Source: Akkermansiaceae bacterium
Lineage (GTDB): Bacteria; Verrucomicrobiota; Verrucomicrobiia; Verrucomicrobiales; Akkermansiaceae
Length of the DNA: 64,000 nt
Direction: 5' to 3'
Assembly: GCA_015062005.1 (NCBI GenBank)
Contig: SUVL01000011.1
Location: 1 to 64,000, forward strand
Position numbers and translations under genes: made by a program. Every line of letters begins with the position of its first letter. Position 1 is the stretch's first letter. Of the stretch, positions 8,489 through 17,407 are shown piece after piece. The notes beneath the pieces were generated by a model that saw only the letters and a program-made list of their open reading frames with translations, did no database searches and was not told the DNA's origin.

Positions 8489-10606
8489 ATGGCACGAAGA
8501 AAAGCAGACCCGGTCCTACAGAAACTGAGGCAACTGGCTCGTGCCGGTCGCCGCAGGGAGGCCGCCAGTATACTGGAAGAAGCGATTCGCCTTAATCCGA
8601 AACATGAGAAAGCCAGAGACGAATTATCCCGCTATCTGAGAGGCAAGCCGTTCAGTTTTGAAGAACGAGACTACACGGAATTGCAAGCCATCATCTCCGA
8701 TTTCCTGAGGAATCCCCAGGACCTGGGGCAGATGCGCCGTTCGGCTCTCAAACGCCTGCGGCACCGCACCTGCTTTCTGGAAAAAGCGTTGGGGCACATG
8801 CTCTCTCAAATGGACAGGAAAACCTTGGGGCAGCTCAGAGCGGCTATCATCCGGGAATTACAGCGGCGCCGCAAGCCGCTGGGGAAGGTGTCCGCGGCCG
8901 TTGCCGTCTCCCTCTTCCTGTCGGCAGTGCTGGCTGGCGCTTGTTATTTTCTCTGGAATCGGGCAGAAACGGCAGCACAAGTTCTGGAAAAAGCCGCAGA
9001 TTCCGGAGTAAGGCGGGCTGAGGCGATGCAACTACTGAAGGTGCATGATACCGGATTAAACAGAACGCTTAACCGGCGCATAGGAGAGCAATCTGAAAGG
9101 CTGAAACGCCTTATTCAACTATCTGCCCAGCACGCCCGCGAGGTGGATGCCATTCTGAAGACCATAGAATCCGGGAAACAAAGCGTGGTGGGTCAGGGCG
9201 TGAGGCGGAGAGCCCTCATCGAAAGAAGGTTAAAGGAATTAGGACCCGATGCTGGTGAATTGCACCAGCGCTGGGCTGCACTTTGCCGTAAAGAACAGGC
9301 CGAACTCAATCAGCAGCGTCTTTCGCTGGTGGAAGAACTGATGTCGCCCATCCCCGAATGGCAGGGCGTGCAAGGGAATCCGGCGCTGGATGTCCCCCTG
9401 CTCCAGGCCCGGGTAAAACAATTGCAACAGCGCATCAATATTTACGACGATGCTGCCGCAGCGCTGGAACTCCCCGAGAGTATCATTGAAGAAGTCAGGA
9501 AAGAAATGGCAGATTGTAAGCAGATTCTGGCAGAAATCAATGGGATTCACCAAATGCTGCAACTCCTGCCTTCAGCCCATGATTACGAGCATTACCAGAA
9601 GATGCTGAGCAGCCACGCTCCGCAGCACTATCTTCCCTATATTGAGATGCTGGAGGTAGTGCGGCATATGCCCACTGTTGCCAGCGTGCGGGGCATGATG
9701 CAGGAGCACGGCCAGAACCTGCCGGCGGGGCTGTTGCAGAATGCCCGGGAAAGCCTCATCGATGGCAAACCTAGTTTCTCCCGCAATTTCCCGGCATCCG
9801 CAGAACAACTGCACTTGCTCGATGAATTACTGACCAACTCTGCCCTCCGCACTCGCTTGTATGAGCTGACCAATGTGGCAGATAATTTGTGTGCGTACTC
9901 AGAAGAGCTTCCACAGCTCCGATATGGCAGGGCCTGTTTCAAGCGTTCCGCCCTCGACCCGGCGCGTGATGTCACCGATAACAAATCCATAGAATGGCAG
10001 AACCCGCATTCTGTGGTAAGTCGGCCCCTTGATCCGCGCCCCTTGGTTCATGCGCTTGGCTTAGATAACAAGACTGGCTTTGCCAGCGTTGCCAACCTGC
10101 CGGGGGTAATCACCAGGCTGATGCAGCATGAACACCCGGACGTACCGCCACTGGCCAAGGCTTATGTTTTTCATTATCTGCTACAGGTGAATAACGGTTT
10201 TTCACACGCTATGCTCAGCGGGCTGCGCTATGCGCCCGAAATGCGCCGTGCTGTCGAAAGTTTTGAACAGTTGAGACGAGCCTGCCAGGTTAAACTCGAT
10301 GGCAACTGCTGGTTGCAGAGAACGCCTCACCATGCCGAGGCGGAAAAACAATTTGCCCGGTGGTTCAGAAAACACCGCAAAGTGGACTTTGCCGGTGAAC
10401 TCCGCAAAAATCTGGGCGAACTCATGAACGTGTCACCCCGTTTCTGCGGTTATATTGATGCGAACGGCGAAGCTGTCCTCTTTGAAGACGTGAAAGCCGG
10501 AAAACTCATCTGGTACCTTTCCCATACCGCCATTACCGCAACCGCCTGGGGTGAGCAGCTTCAGGAACCGATGAAACTTTCTCCTGTATTCATCATGAAG
10601 AAATAA
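8489..10606 (+). CDS. Membrane-anchored TPR-like/coiled-coil protein, third component of the GTPase operon
   Basis: N-term REAASILEEAIRLNPKHEKARDELSRYL TPR-like; TM VSAAVAVSLFLSAVLAGACYFLW; long helical C-terminal region; 3 nt from upstream gene. Confidence 0.75.
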   Translation: MARRKADPVLQKLRQLARAGRRREAASILEEAIRLNPKHEKARDELSRYLRGKPFSFEERDYTELQAIISDFLRNPQDLGQMRRSALKRLRHRTCFLEKALGHMLSQMDRKTLGQLRAAIIRELQRRRKPLGKVSAAVAVSLFLSAVLAGACYFLWNRAETAAQVLEKAADSGVRRAEAMQLLKVHDTGLNRTLNRRIGEQSERLKRLIQLSAQHAREVDAILKTIESGKQSVVGQGVRRRALIERRLKELGPDAGELHQRWAALCRKEQAELNQQRLSLVEELMSPIPEWQGVQGNPALDVPLLQARVKQLQQRINIYDDAAAALELPESIIEEVRKEMADCKQILAEINGIHQMLQLLPSAHDYEHYQKMLSSHAPQHYLPYIEMLEVVRHMPTVASVRGMMQEHGQNLPAGLLQNARESLIDGKPSFSRNFPASAEQLHLLDELLTNSALRTRLYELTNVADNLCAYSEELPQLRYGRACFKRSALDPARDVTDNKSIEWQNPHSVVSRPLDPRPLVHALGLDNKTGFASVANLPGVITRLMQHEHPDVPPLAKAYVFHYLLQVNNGFSHAMLSGLRYAPEMRRAVESFEQLRRACQVKLDGNCWLQRTPHHAEAEKQFARWFRKHRKVDFAGELRKNLGELMNVSPRFCGYIDANGEAVLFEDVKAGKLIWYLSHTAITATAWGEQLQEPMKLSPVFIMKK

Positions 10607-10618
10607 TATCCTGCCATC

Positions 10619-11110
10619 ATGCGTGTAGCCCTTCTCTCCGATATACATGACCATGTAACCCACCTGCTGCAAGCTTTGCTTGCAGCGCGTGAGCAGGGGT
10701 GTACCCACCTGCTCTACATGGGTGATATGGCTCGCATATCAACATTCCGGACCCTGCGGGAGGAGTGGCCTTACGCCATTGACCTGGTTTTCGGAAATAA
10801 TGAATATGAACGGGCTGCCTTCCAACGCGCAGCTCAGCAATGGCACAGCACCACGCTGCATGGCGACTGCGCCGATTTGGTGCTGGGTGGGCGCCACCTC
10901 TTCTTCACTCATTTTCCATGGACAGCCGCAAAGGCTGCCGAAAGCGGGGGGTACGATGCTGTTTTCTTTGGTCACACCCATGTGCCGGAGATGATGAATA
11001 CAGGAAATACACTCATGGCGAATCCTGGTGAAGTTTATGGCAGGCAAGGCACACCCACCATCGGGGTGTATGATACAGAATCGAACACCGTGCGCATTAT
11101 TACTATATAA
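10619..11110 (+). CDS. YfcE/MJ0936-type metallophosphoesterase
   Basis: MRVALLSDIHDH...YMGDMA...VFGNNEYE...FFTHFPW...FFGHTHVPE. Confidence 0.92.
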   Translation: MRVALLSDIHDHVTHLLQALLAAREQGCTHLLYMGDMARISTFRTLREEWPYAIDLVFGNNEYERAAFQRAAQQWHSTTLHGDCADLVLGGRHLFFTHFPWTAAKAAESGGYDAVFFGHTHVPEMMNTGNTLMANPGEVYGRQGTPTIGVYDTESNTVRIITI

Positions 11111-11688
11111 TGGATTATCTGGTATACAATCTCGCAGATCTATCTGCGGAAGCTGCTGATTTCAGTATCCTGCTGCCAGATGAGCAGAAGGAGGCCGAAC
11201 GCCGCGGCCCCCGTTATGCGCTCATCCGCACCTTGCTGAGAAAAGAACTCGCCCGCCGCACCTCCGTAGCTGCTCAGGATATACACTTCGAGTACGGACC
11301 TCACGGCAAACCCGAATGCTTGCTCCAACACTTTAATATCAGTCATTCGGGCGATTGCCTCTGTCTTGCGTTTCACCACCGCCCCATCGGGGTAGATGTC
11401 GAACGAATTCGAGAACGCAACTTCAAGGCTCTGGCAGCACGTTTCATGGCACCGGAGCAGTTCGAGCAGTTTTGTGCCCGCGGCTGCACGCAGGAGGATT
11501 TCTTTCCCTGCTGGTGCGCGGCGGAAGCTCTGGTAAAACATGCTGGCGACACCATGTGGAATGCCCGCCATTATCCCTTCCTTTACCGCCACGGCCGCAT
11601 CCAGTGCGTCTTTGACTCCGCTCCGCAAGTCTGCCTGTTCACGCCTATGCCCGGCTACTGCGGAGCCGTGGCCTGCTCGTTACCCTGA
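11110..11688 (+). CDS. 4'-phosphopantetheinyl transferase (Sfp/AcpT-like)
   Basis: YGPHGKPE...FNISHSGD...IGVDVERIR...WCAAEALVK. Confidence 0.88.
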   Translation: MDYLVYNLADLSAEAADFSILLPDEQKEAERRGPRYALIRTLLRKELARRTSVAAQDIHFEYGPHGKPECLLQHFNISHSGDCLCLAFHHRPIGVDVERIRERNFKALAARFMAPEQFEQFCARGCTQEDFFPCWCAAEALVKHAGDTMWNARHYPFLYRHGRIQCVFDSAPQVCLFTPMPGYCGAVACSLP

Positions 11689-11697
11689 TTCAATCAT

Positions 11698-12507
11698 ATG
11701 CCCCTCCACACCCAGATCAATCTCGCGCTACTGGCCGGCAGCTTTACTTTCTGCATGGCTTTGGGCATCACCGGCCACCTGCTCCGGAAAAAAGATGGCG
11801 GGCTACCACCTGTCCCTTTATTTCCCGGCAGCAAGTTTCCGGATTTCTTTGCAACGTTCTACACGGTCTTTTTCGTGCTGACTTTCGGAGCTGCTGCGGC
11901 GGCGCAGTGCATGGGCACACCCGAAGAAACAGAACCGGATACCCTCAGCCTCATCTCCAATGCTATCGTTCAGACAGCGTTGTACCTGCCCTTCCTCATC
12001 ATCTATTTCACGCTGCCTGGTCGGAACTTGCCGCCCGTTCCTCTGCTTCGGAAGTTGTGCTGGTTGTTTTTCGGGCTGCTGGCACTATTTGTGCCGGCCA
12101 TGTTGATTGAATGGACAGGATTCACCAACTATCTGATAGAGTGGACAGACTGCCCGGTGCAACAGGATGTCGTTACCGAGCTTGCCAAAGGCTCAGTACC
12201 GGCGCAGATTATCATGCTTGTCATGGCTGTTATCATTGCCCCTGTTACTGAGGAATGCTGTTTCCGCGGGTTCGTGTACAATATTCTGAAGCAGAAAAGC
12301 AGCCCTGTATGGGCCGGCGTAGGCTCTGCATTCCTTTTCAGTGCTGTTCACACCTCCCTGGCCCACTTCGTTCCGCTGGCCATCTTCGGACTTGTGCAGT
12401 GCTATATGTATGAGAAGTCCCGTACGCTGTGGGTGCCTGTCATCCTGCACATGCTGTTCAACGCTCTTAATTGTCTGTTTATTCTTCTCTATAGCGCATC
12501 ATTATGA
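11698..12507 (+). CDS. CPBP family intramembrane metalloprotease
   Basis: Polytopic protein with APVTEECCFRGFVYNIL, FSAVHTSLAHF and HMLFNALN. Confidence 0.88.
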   Translation: MPLHTQINLALLAGSFTFCMALGITGHLLRKKDGGLPPVPLFPGSKFPDFFATFYTVFFVLTFGAAAAAQCMGTPEETEPDTLSLISNAIVQTALYLPFLIIYFTLPGRNLPPVPLLRKLCWLFFGLLALFVPAMLIEWTGFTNYLIEWTDCPVQQDVVTELAKGSVPAQIIMLVMAVIIAPVTEECCFRGFVYNILKQKSSPVWAGVGSAFLFSAVHTSLAHFVPLAIFGLVQCYMYEKSRTLWVPVILHMLFNALNCLFILLYSASL

Positions 12508-13388
12508 CCGCAACTCTTTCGGAATTGGGCGAAAATGCCATTTTAGAGCGCATTCTGCAGAATATGCCTGGCAATAGCGGGCTCATCACCGGCCCAGGAG
12601 ATGACTGTGCGGTGGTATCTCGCGATGAGAACTGGGATTCCCTGCTCAAGACTGATGTGGTGGTGGAAAATCTGCACTTCACCCCTGATACGAAGCCCGA
12701 ACGCATAGGCAGGAAGGCGCTCGCCCGTGCGGTTTCTGATATAGCTGCCATGGGCGGTATACCTGAGCACGCCCTCATTACCATTCTCTGCCACCCTTCC
12801 AGACCAGTTGAACTTCTCGAAGGTATTTACCGGGGGCTGAACTCCCTGGCCCGGGAATTTGATATTTCCCTGGCCGGCGGCGAAACCTCCGGCCTGCCGT
12901 TTGACGGACTGGTCATCAATGTGGCCCTCACCGGCAAAGTCGAACATGGCCAGGCTGTCCTGCGTTCAGGTGGTGCCCCGGGTGACCTCCTGTTCGTTTC
13001 AGGCGTCCTGGGCGGCTCTTTCCCTTCGGAGTGGCATCTTGACTTCGAACCACGCGTAAAACTCGCCAGGGACCTCATTAAGGCCGGTATCCGCCCTTCT
13101 GCGATGATGGACTTATCCGATGGCCTCGGCACCGATTTGCCGCGTCTTGCGGCAGCATCCGGCTGCGGCTTTGAAATAGACGAAGCATCGCTTCCCTGCC
13201 GCCCCGGTTTTTCGATTTCCGACGCTGTTTCACACGGAGAGGACTATGAATTGCTTCTTGCGCTCTCTCCAGCAGCTGCGCAAAAGCTCACAAGGTCCAC
13301 GTTTGCAACGAACTTGCGTAACATCGGAAAATTGACCTCCCATCCAGGCGGTCAACTGCGCTCCGGATGGCAACATTTTTGCTCGTAA
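12504..13388 (+). CDS. thiL: Thiamine-phosphate kinase
   Basis: ITGPGDDCAVV...KTDVVVENLHF...ALARAVSDIAAMGG...DLSDGLGTDL. Confidence 0.94.
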   Translation: MTATLSELGENAILERILQNMPGNSGLITGPGDDCAVVSRDENWDSLLKTDVVVENLHFTPDTKPERIGRKALARAVSDIAAMGGIPEHALITILCHPSRPVELLEGIYRGLNSLAREFDISLAGGETSGLPFDGLVINVALTGKVEHGQAVLRSGGAPGDLLFVSGVLGGSFPSEWHLDFEPRVKLARDLIKAGIRPSAMMDLSDGLGTDLPRLAAASGCGFEIDEASLPCRPGFSISDAVSHGEDYELLLALSPAAAQKLTRSTFATNLRNIGKLTSHPGGQLRSGWQHFCS

Positions 13389-13759
13389 GCGCCTTGTTCC
13401 TAGCCCCTAAAGCCCCCCTGTAAGAGCGTTATCCAAGCTTCTTGAAAAATATTTTAATTATTTGTAACCGATTGCATTTGCTTTATTTACAACATTTAGA
13501 CACCTGCGTTCTACAGCCATCCTGAAAAGCAAATTCAAGTATCGCACAAATATCAAGAAAAGTTAATCAAACTGGCAGTGGTAGACAAAAAAAAATTTAC
13601 CCCGTGGAACGCGCATGGAACACAGCATTCCACATGAAAAGGATGACCGCATGCGGAAAAAAATCTTTTTCTGAACGGGAGGTCGTGGCATATTTCACCC
13701 CGCCCTCCCCCGGCGGAGGGAAAAACTGAAACCTACGGAACGAGACGGAAACAAAAACG

Positions 13760-15166
13760 ATGGAGAGAAAGCAACAGGAGACTGAGACCTTGTGGGCGCA
13801 AATCATGGAGGATATGCGCACCCTGGGTCAGGCGGGAGGATATGCTAGCGATTTTGTTTCCAAACTGCGCCTGATGGAGGATACCGGCACGAAGCTCATC
13901 ATAGAGTATCCGTCGGATATGCCTTTCATCTGGCTGGAGATGAATTACAGCGACAGCATAGCCCTGTCTGCATCACGAGTACTGAAGGGAGCCCGCGAAT
14001 TGGATTTTGTGGAAGCGGGCACGGTGACCGAATTGCAGACAGAGCCCGACACACCTGCCCCCAGTACAGAAGAAAAGAAAGTAACGGCTGCGGCAGCCAC
14101 GGCGCGCCGTGCCTCTAAATCATCCCGGAGCAGCAAAATGCAGACACAGTTGAACGCGGATTACACGTTCGAGAACTATGTCGTAGGCTCCAACAACCAG
14201 CTGGCCTTTGCCGCAGCACAGGCGCTGGTGAACAGCCCGGAGCGACTTTTCAATCCGCTGTTCATCTATGGCAACTCGGGCATGGGCAAAACACACCTTC
14301 TGCACGCTATCGGTAATGCGCTGCGCACACGCCGGGAGGATGTGAACGTGCTGTATGTCACCAGCGAGCAGTTCACCAACTCCTACATTGAGGCCATCCG
14401 CAAGCGCGGCGATGCCCTGGAGGTCTTCCGTAAGAAGTTCCGCAAGGTGGATGTACTGCTCATCGACGATGTGCAGTTCATGGCCCGCGCGGAAAAGACC
14501 CAGGAGGAATTCTTCCACACCTTCAACGCCCTCTTCGAAAGTGGCAAGCAGATTGTGCTCTCCGCTGACTGCCCTGCAGCGCGCATTACGAAGATGGATG
14601 ACCGTCTCAAGACCCGCTTCTCCCAGGGCATGACAGTGGAACTCACCGCTCCCTGTTATGAAATGCGCATGGCGATTCTCCGCCAGAAGATGCAGCGCTG
14701 GAAGACCAACCTGCTCAGTGATGACGTCATCGAGTTCCTGGCCCGTAATATCACGCAGTCGGTACGCGCCCTCGAAGGAGCTCTCGTGCGCGCCAGCACT
14801 ATTGCTTCGTTCAGCAACGGCTGTCCCTCTATCGCCTTCCTGCGCAATAATCTGGCAGACCTCATGACCCAGCAGACCACGTCCGGGGTCAGCATCGCGG
14901 ACATCAAACAGCGCGTTGCCAATGAATTCGGCCTTCGCGTGGAGGACCTGGACAGCCGCCGCCGTCTCGCTTCTCTGGCGCATCCCCGCCAGGTGGCCAT
15001 GTTCCTGGCCCGCCGCCACACCTCAAGCTCTCTCCAGGATATCGGCGCAGCCTTCGGGCGCGATCACTCTACCGTACTCCATGCTCTGCGCACTGTGGAA
15101 GCCAAGCTCAATTCGGATGCCATTCTGCGCGATATGCTAAGCCGGTTTGAAGAGGCTTTTGCCTGA
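13760..15166 (+). CDS. dnaA: Chromosomal replication initiator protein DnaA
   Basis: NADYTFENYVVGSNNQLAFAAA, GNSGMGKTHLLHAIGN, VLLIDDVQF, DRLKTRFSQG, LGRDHST-type FGRDHSTVLHALR. Confidence 0.96.
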   Translation: MERKQQETETLWAQIMEDMRTLGQAGGYASDFVSKLRLMEDTGTKLIIEYPSDMPFIWLEMNYSDSIALSASRVLKGARELDFVEAGTVTELQTEPDTPAPSTEEKKVTAAAATARRASKSSRSSKMQTQLNADYTFENYVVGSNNQLAFAAAQALVNSPERLFNPLFIYGNSGMGKTHLLHAIGNALRTRREDVNVLYVTSEQFTNSYIEAIRKRGDALEVFRKKFRKVDVLLIDDVQFMARAEKTQEEFFHTFNALFESGKQIVLSADCPAARITKMDDRLKTRFSQGMTVELTAPCYEMRMAILRQKMQRWKTNLLSDDVIEFLARNITQSVRALEGALVRASTIASFSNGCPSIAFLRNNLADLMTQQTTSGVSIADIKQRVANEFGLRVEDLDSRRRLASLAHPRQVAMFLARRHTSSSLQDIGAAFGRDHSTVLHALRTVEAKLNSDAILRDMLSRFEEAFA

Positions 15167-15203
15167 TAACACACATTTTCCTACAGAAAGGGTATCTTTT
15201 CCC

Positions 15204-15231
15204 TTGACGCGAGACGTGCTGTTATTATAGA
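15204..15231 (+). promoter_or_regulatory. Promoter TTGACG-N16-TATAGA overlapping the Rrf2 palindrome
   Basis: -35 at 15204-15209, -10 at 15226-15231. Confidence 0.65.
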
Positions 15232-15245
15232 ATAACAGCACGTCT
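15212..15245. promoter_or_regulatory. Perfect inverted repeat, probable operator
   Basis: AGACGTGCTGTTATT-ATAG-AATAACAGCACGTCT, 15-bp perfect arms with 4-nt centre. Confidence 0.85.
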
Positions 15246-15246
15246 T

Positions 15247-15669
15247 ATGATGAGGATATCTACAAAGGGTCGTTACGCCCTTCGCATAATGCTGGATCTG
15301 GCTCAGAACGGAGAAGAGGGCCCCGTGGCTCTGCGCGAAATTTCCGAGCGTCAGAATATCACGCCCAAGTACATGGAAAGCATCATGGCCCTGCTTCTGC
15401 GCGACAATCTGGTACAGAGTCTTCGCGGTAAGGCCGGTGGCTACATGCTCACACGCAAGCCTGCGGACTATCCGTTGTATGAGATACTCAGCACCGCGGA
15501 AGGAGGTCTGGCTCCGGTGCACTGCCTTTCCATGGATGAAAACGAATGTCCCCTGCATGATAAGTGCCTCACCGTTCCGGTATGGGTGGGGCTGCACAAT
15601 GCCATCAAAGACTACCTGTCAGGAATTTCACTTGAGGAATTGAAGAATCAAGGTGTTACCTGCATCTGA
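15247..15669 (+). CDS. Rrf2 family transcriptional regulator with three C-terminal cysteines
   Basis: MRISTKGRYALRIMLDLA...VALREISERQNITPKYMESIMALL...LRGKAGGYML; CLSMDENECPLHDKC. Confidence 0.94.
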   Translation: MMRISTKGRYALRIMLDLAQNGEEGPVALREISERQNITPKYMESIMALLLRDNLVQSLRGKAGGYMLTRKPADYPLYEILSTAEGGLAPVHCLSMDENECPLHDKCLTVPVWVGLHNAIKDYLSGISLEELKNQGVTCI

Positions 15670-15670
15670 C

Positions 15671-17404
15671 ATGATGATTCCTGCCAAGCCTCTTTTTGTG
15701 ACAAGCGCCATAGTCTCCACTGTGGCGCTTGCTCCCATCTGTGCCATGGAACTGAACGCATCGGACTACGGCGTACACCCCGGCGGCAAGGACTGCGGCG
15801 CGGCAGTGCGGCTGCTGATAAATGATGCACGAGCCAAGGGCGCGAGCCGCATCAACTTTGCACCCGGTGAATACCATTTCCACCGGAGCAGTGCCCAGCC
15901 CATGCAGATGTTCATCTCCAACCACGACCAGCAGGCGGTGCATCCGGTAGCCCTGCCGCTGGTGGGTCTGAAGAATGTGGAAATCTGCGGAAATGGCGCA
16001 AAGTTCATCTTCCACGGCATGATGCTGCCGGTCGTCCTCATGGATAGCGAGCATGTCACCGTGAATGACATCAGCATCGACTTTGCCGAGCCATTTTCTG
16101 CCGAAGGTCGCATCATCGAAATGAAGGATGGGCACACCACGCTGCAGATGAGCCAGGCCAGCCGCTACACTGTGGAAAACGGCAAGTTCCTCCTTACCAA
16201 TAATGGCCGCAAGGATAACATTCACTGCATTCTCGCCTTCGAGCAGGATGGCCGCATGGTGCCCACTGGCCGCAGTGGCGACATGGCCTGGTATGCCAAG
16301 GCTGAGAAACTCACCGGCAACCGGGTGAGGTTCGCAGAGGATGCTGCGGCCAAGGGGCTTTCCGTCGGGCAGACTCTGGTGCTGCGCAGCTACTTCCGCC
16401 CGCATCCCGGCATGCTGCTTTACCGCGCCAAGGATACCACGCTGAACAACGTGGTCTTCCACGACAGCCAGGGTATGGCCCTCATTGCCCAGCGCAGCGA
16501 GAATATCACCATCCGCGGCGGCGGTTGCCTGCGCGCAGCTGGCCGCATGCACACCACAGCGGCCGATGCCACCCACTTCTCCAACTGCCGCGGCCACATC
16601 AGCGTGCAGGGGGCCACCTACGAGGCCATGATGGACGACGCCATCAACGTGCACGCCACCTGCCTGGGCATTACCAAGGTGCAGAATCCCCGCACCTTCA
16701 TTGCCCGCTATATGCACGGCCAGGCCTACGGCTTCGAGGTGATGGCACCAGGTGAAAAGCTGAACTTCATCCACGGCCCGACCCTGGAAGTGGACGAAAA
16801 GCAGATTGAGGTTGATTCCGTGGAAATCATCGACCCGCGCCACGTGCGCGTGACGCTCGCGGAGGACCTGCCCGACGGCATCGGTGAGGGGGATGCCATT
16901 GAAAATGCCGACTGGCACCCCAGCGTGGATTTCAGCCATAACCTCATCCGCCACAACCGCGCCCGTGGTGCCCTGTTCACCACGCCGGAGCCTGTGCGGG
17001 TCATCGGCAACCACTTCGACCACACCCACGGCTCGGCCATTCTCCTGGCCGGTGATGCACAGGGCTGGTACGAAAGCGGCGCCTGCAAGGATGTTCTTAT
17101 CAAGGGCAATACCTTCCGCCACGGGCTCACCGCACTCTACCAGTTCACCGATGCCCTCATCTCCATCTGCCCGGAGGTGCGCCAACCCGGCAATCAGAAG
17201 CAGCGCTATCATACCAACGTCCGCATCGTGGATAATGAGTTCATCACCCACCGTGTCCCCCTGCTCTCTGCCATCTCGGCAGATGATGTCACCTTCTCCG
17301 GAAACACCATCGAACGAAACGATATCTACCCCGCCATCAAGGGCGGTGTTCCCTACAACATCCGCCACTCCGGCAGCGATTTCGAGCTCCAGCCTGTGGA
17401 ATAA
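15671..17404 (+). CDS. GH110-like alpha-1,3-galactosidase (right-handed beta-helix)
   Basis: Signal peptide; DYGVHPGGKDCGAAVRLLINDA, beta-helix repeats, architecture as in GlaB/GH110. Confidence 0.82.
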   Translation: MMIPAKPLFVTSAIVSTVALAPICAMELNASDYGVHPGGKDCGAAVRLLINDARAKGASRINFAPGEYHFHRSSAQPMQMFISNHDQQAVHPVALPLVGLKNVEICGNGAKFIFHGMMLPVVLMDSEHVTVNDISIDFAEPFSAEGRIIEMKDGHTTLQMSQASRYTVENGKFLLTNNGRKDNIHCILAFEQDGRMVPTGRSGDMAWYAKAEKLTGNRVRFAEDAAAKGLSVGQTLVLRSYFRPHPGMLLYRAKDTTLNNVVFHDSQGMALIAQRSENITIRGGGCLRAAGRMHTTAADATHFSNCRGHISVQGATYEAMMDDAINVHATCLGITKVQNPRTFIARYMHGQAYGFEVMAPGEKLNFIHGPTLEVDEKQIEVDSVEIIDPRHVRVTLAEDLPDGIGEGDAIENADWHPSVDFSHNLIRHNRARGALFTTPEPVRVIGNHFDHTHGSAILLAGDAQGWYESGACKDVLIKGNTFRHGLTALYQFTDALISICPEVRQPGNQKQRYHTNVRIVDNEFITHRVPLLSAISADDVTFSGNTIERNDIYPAIKGGVPYNIRHSGSDFELQPVE

Positions 17405-17407
17405 GGC

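Noticed and set aside
13389-13759. Calling oriC upstream of dnaA
   Set aside because: AT-rich but no cluster of convincing DnaA boxes; kept only as a question.
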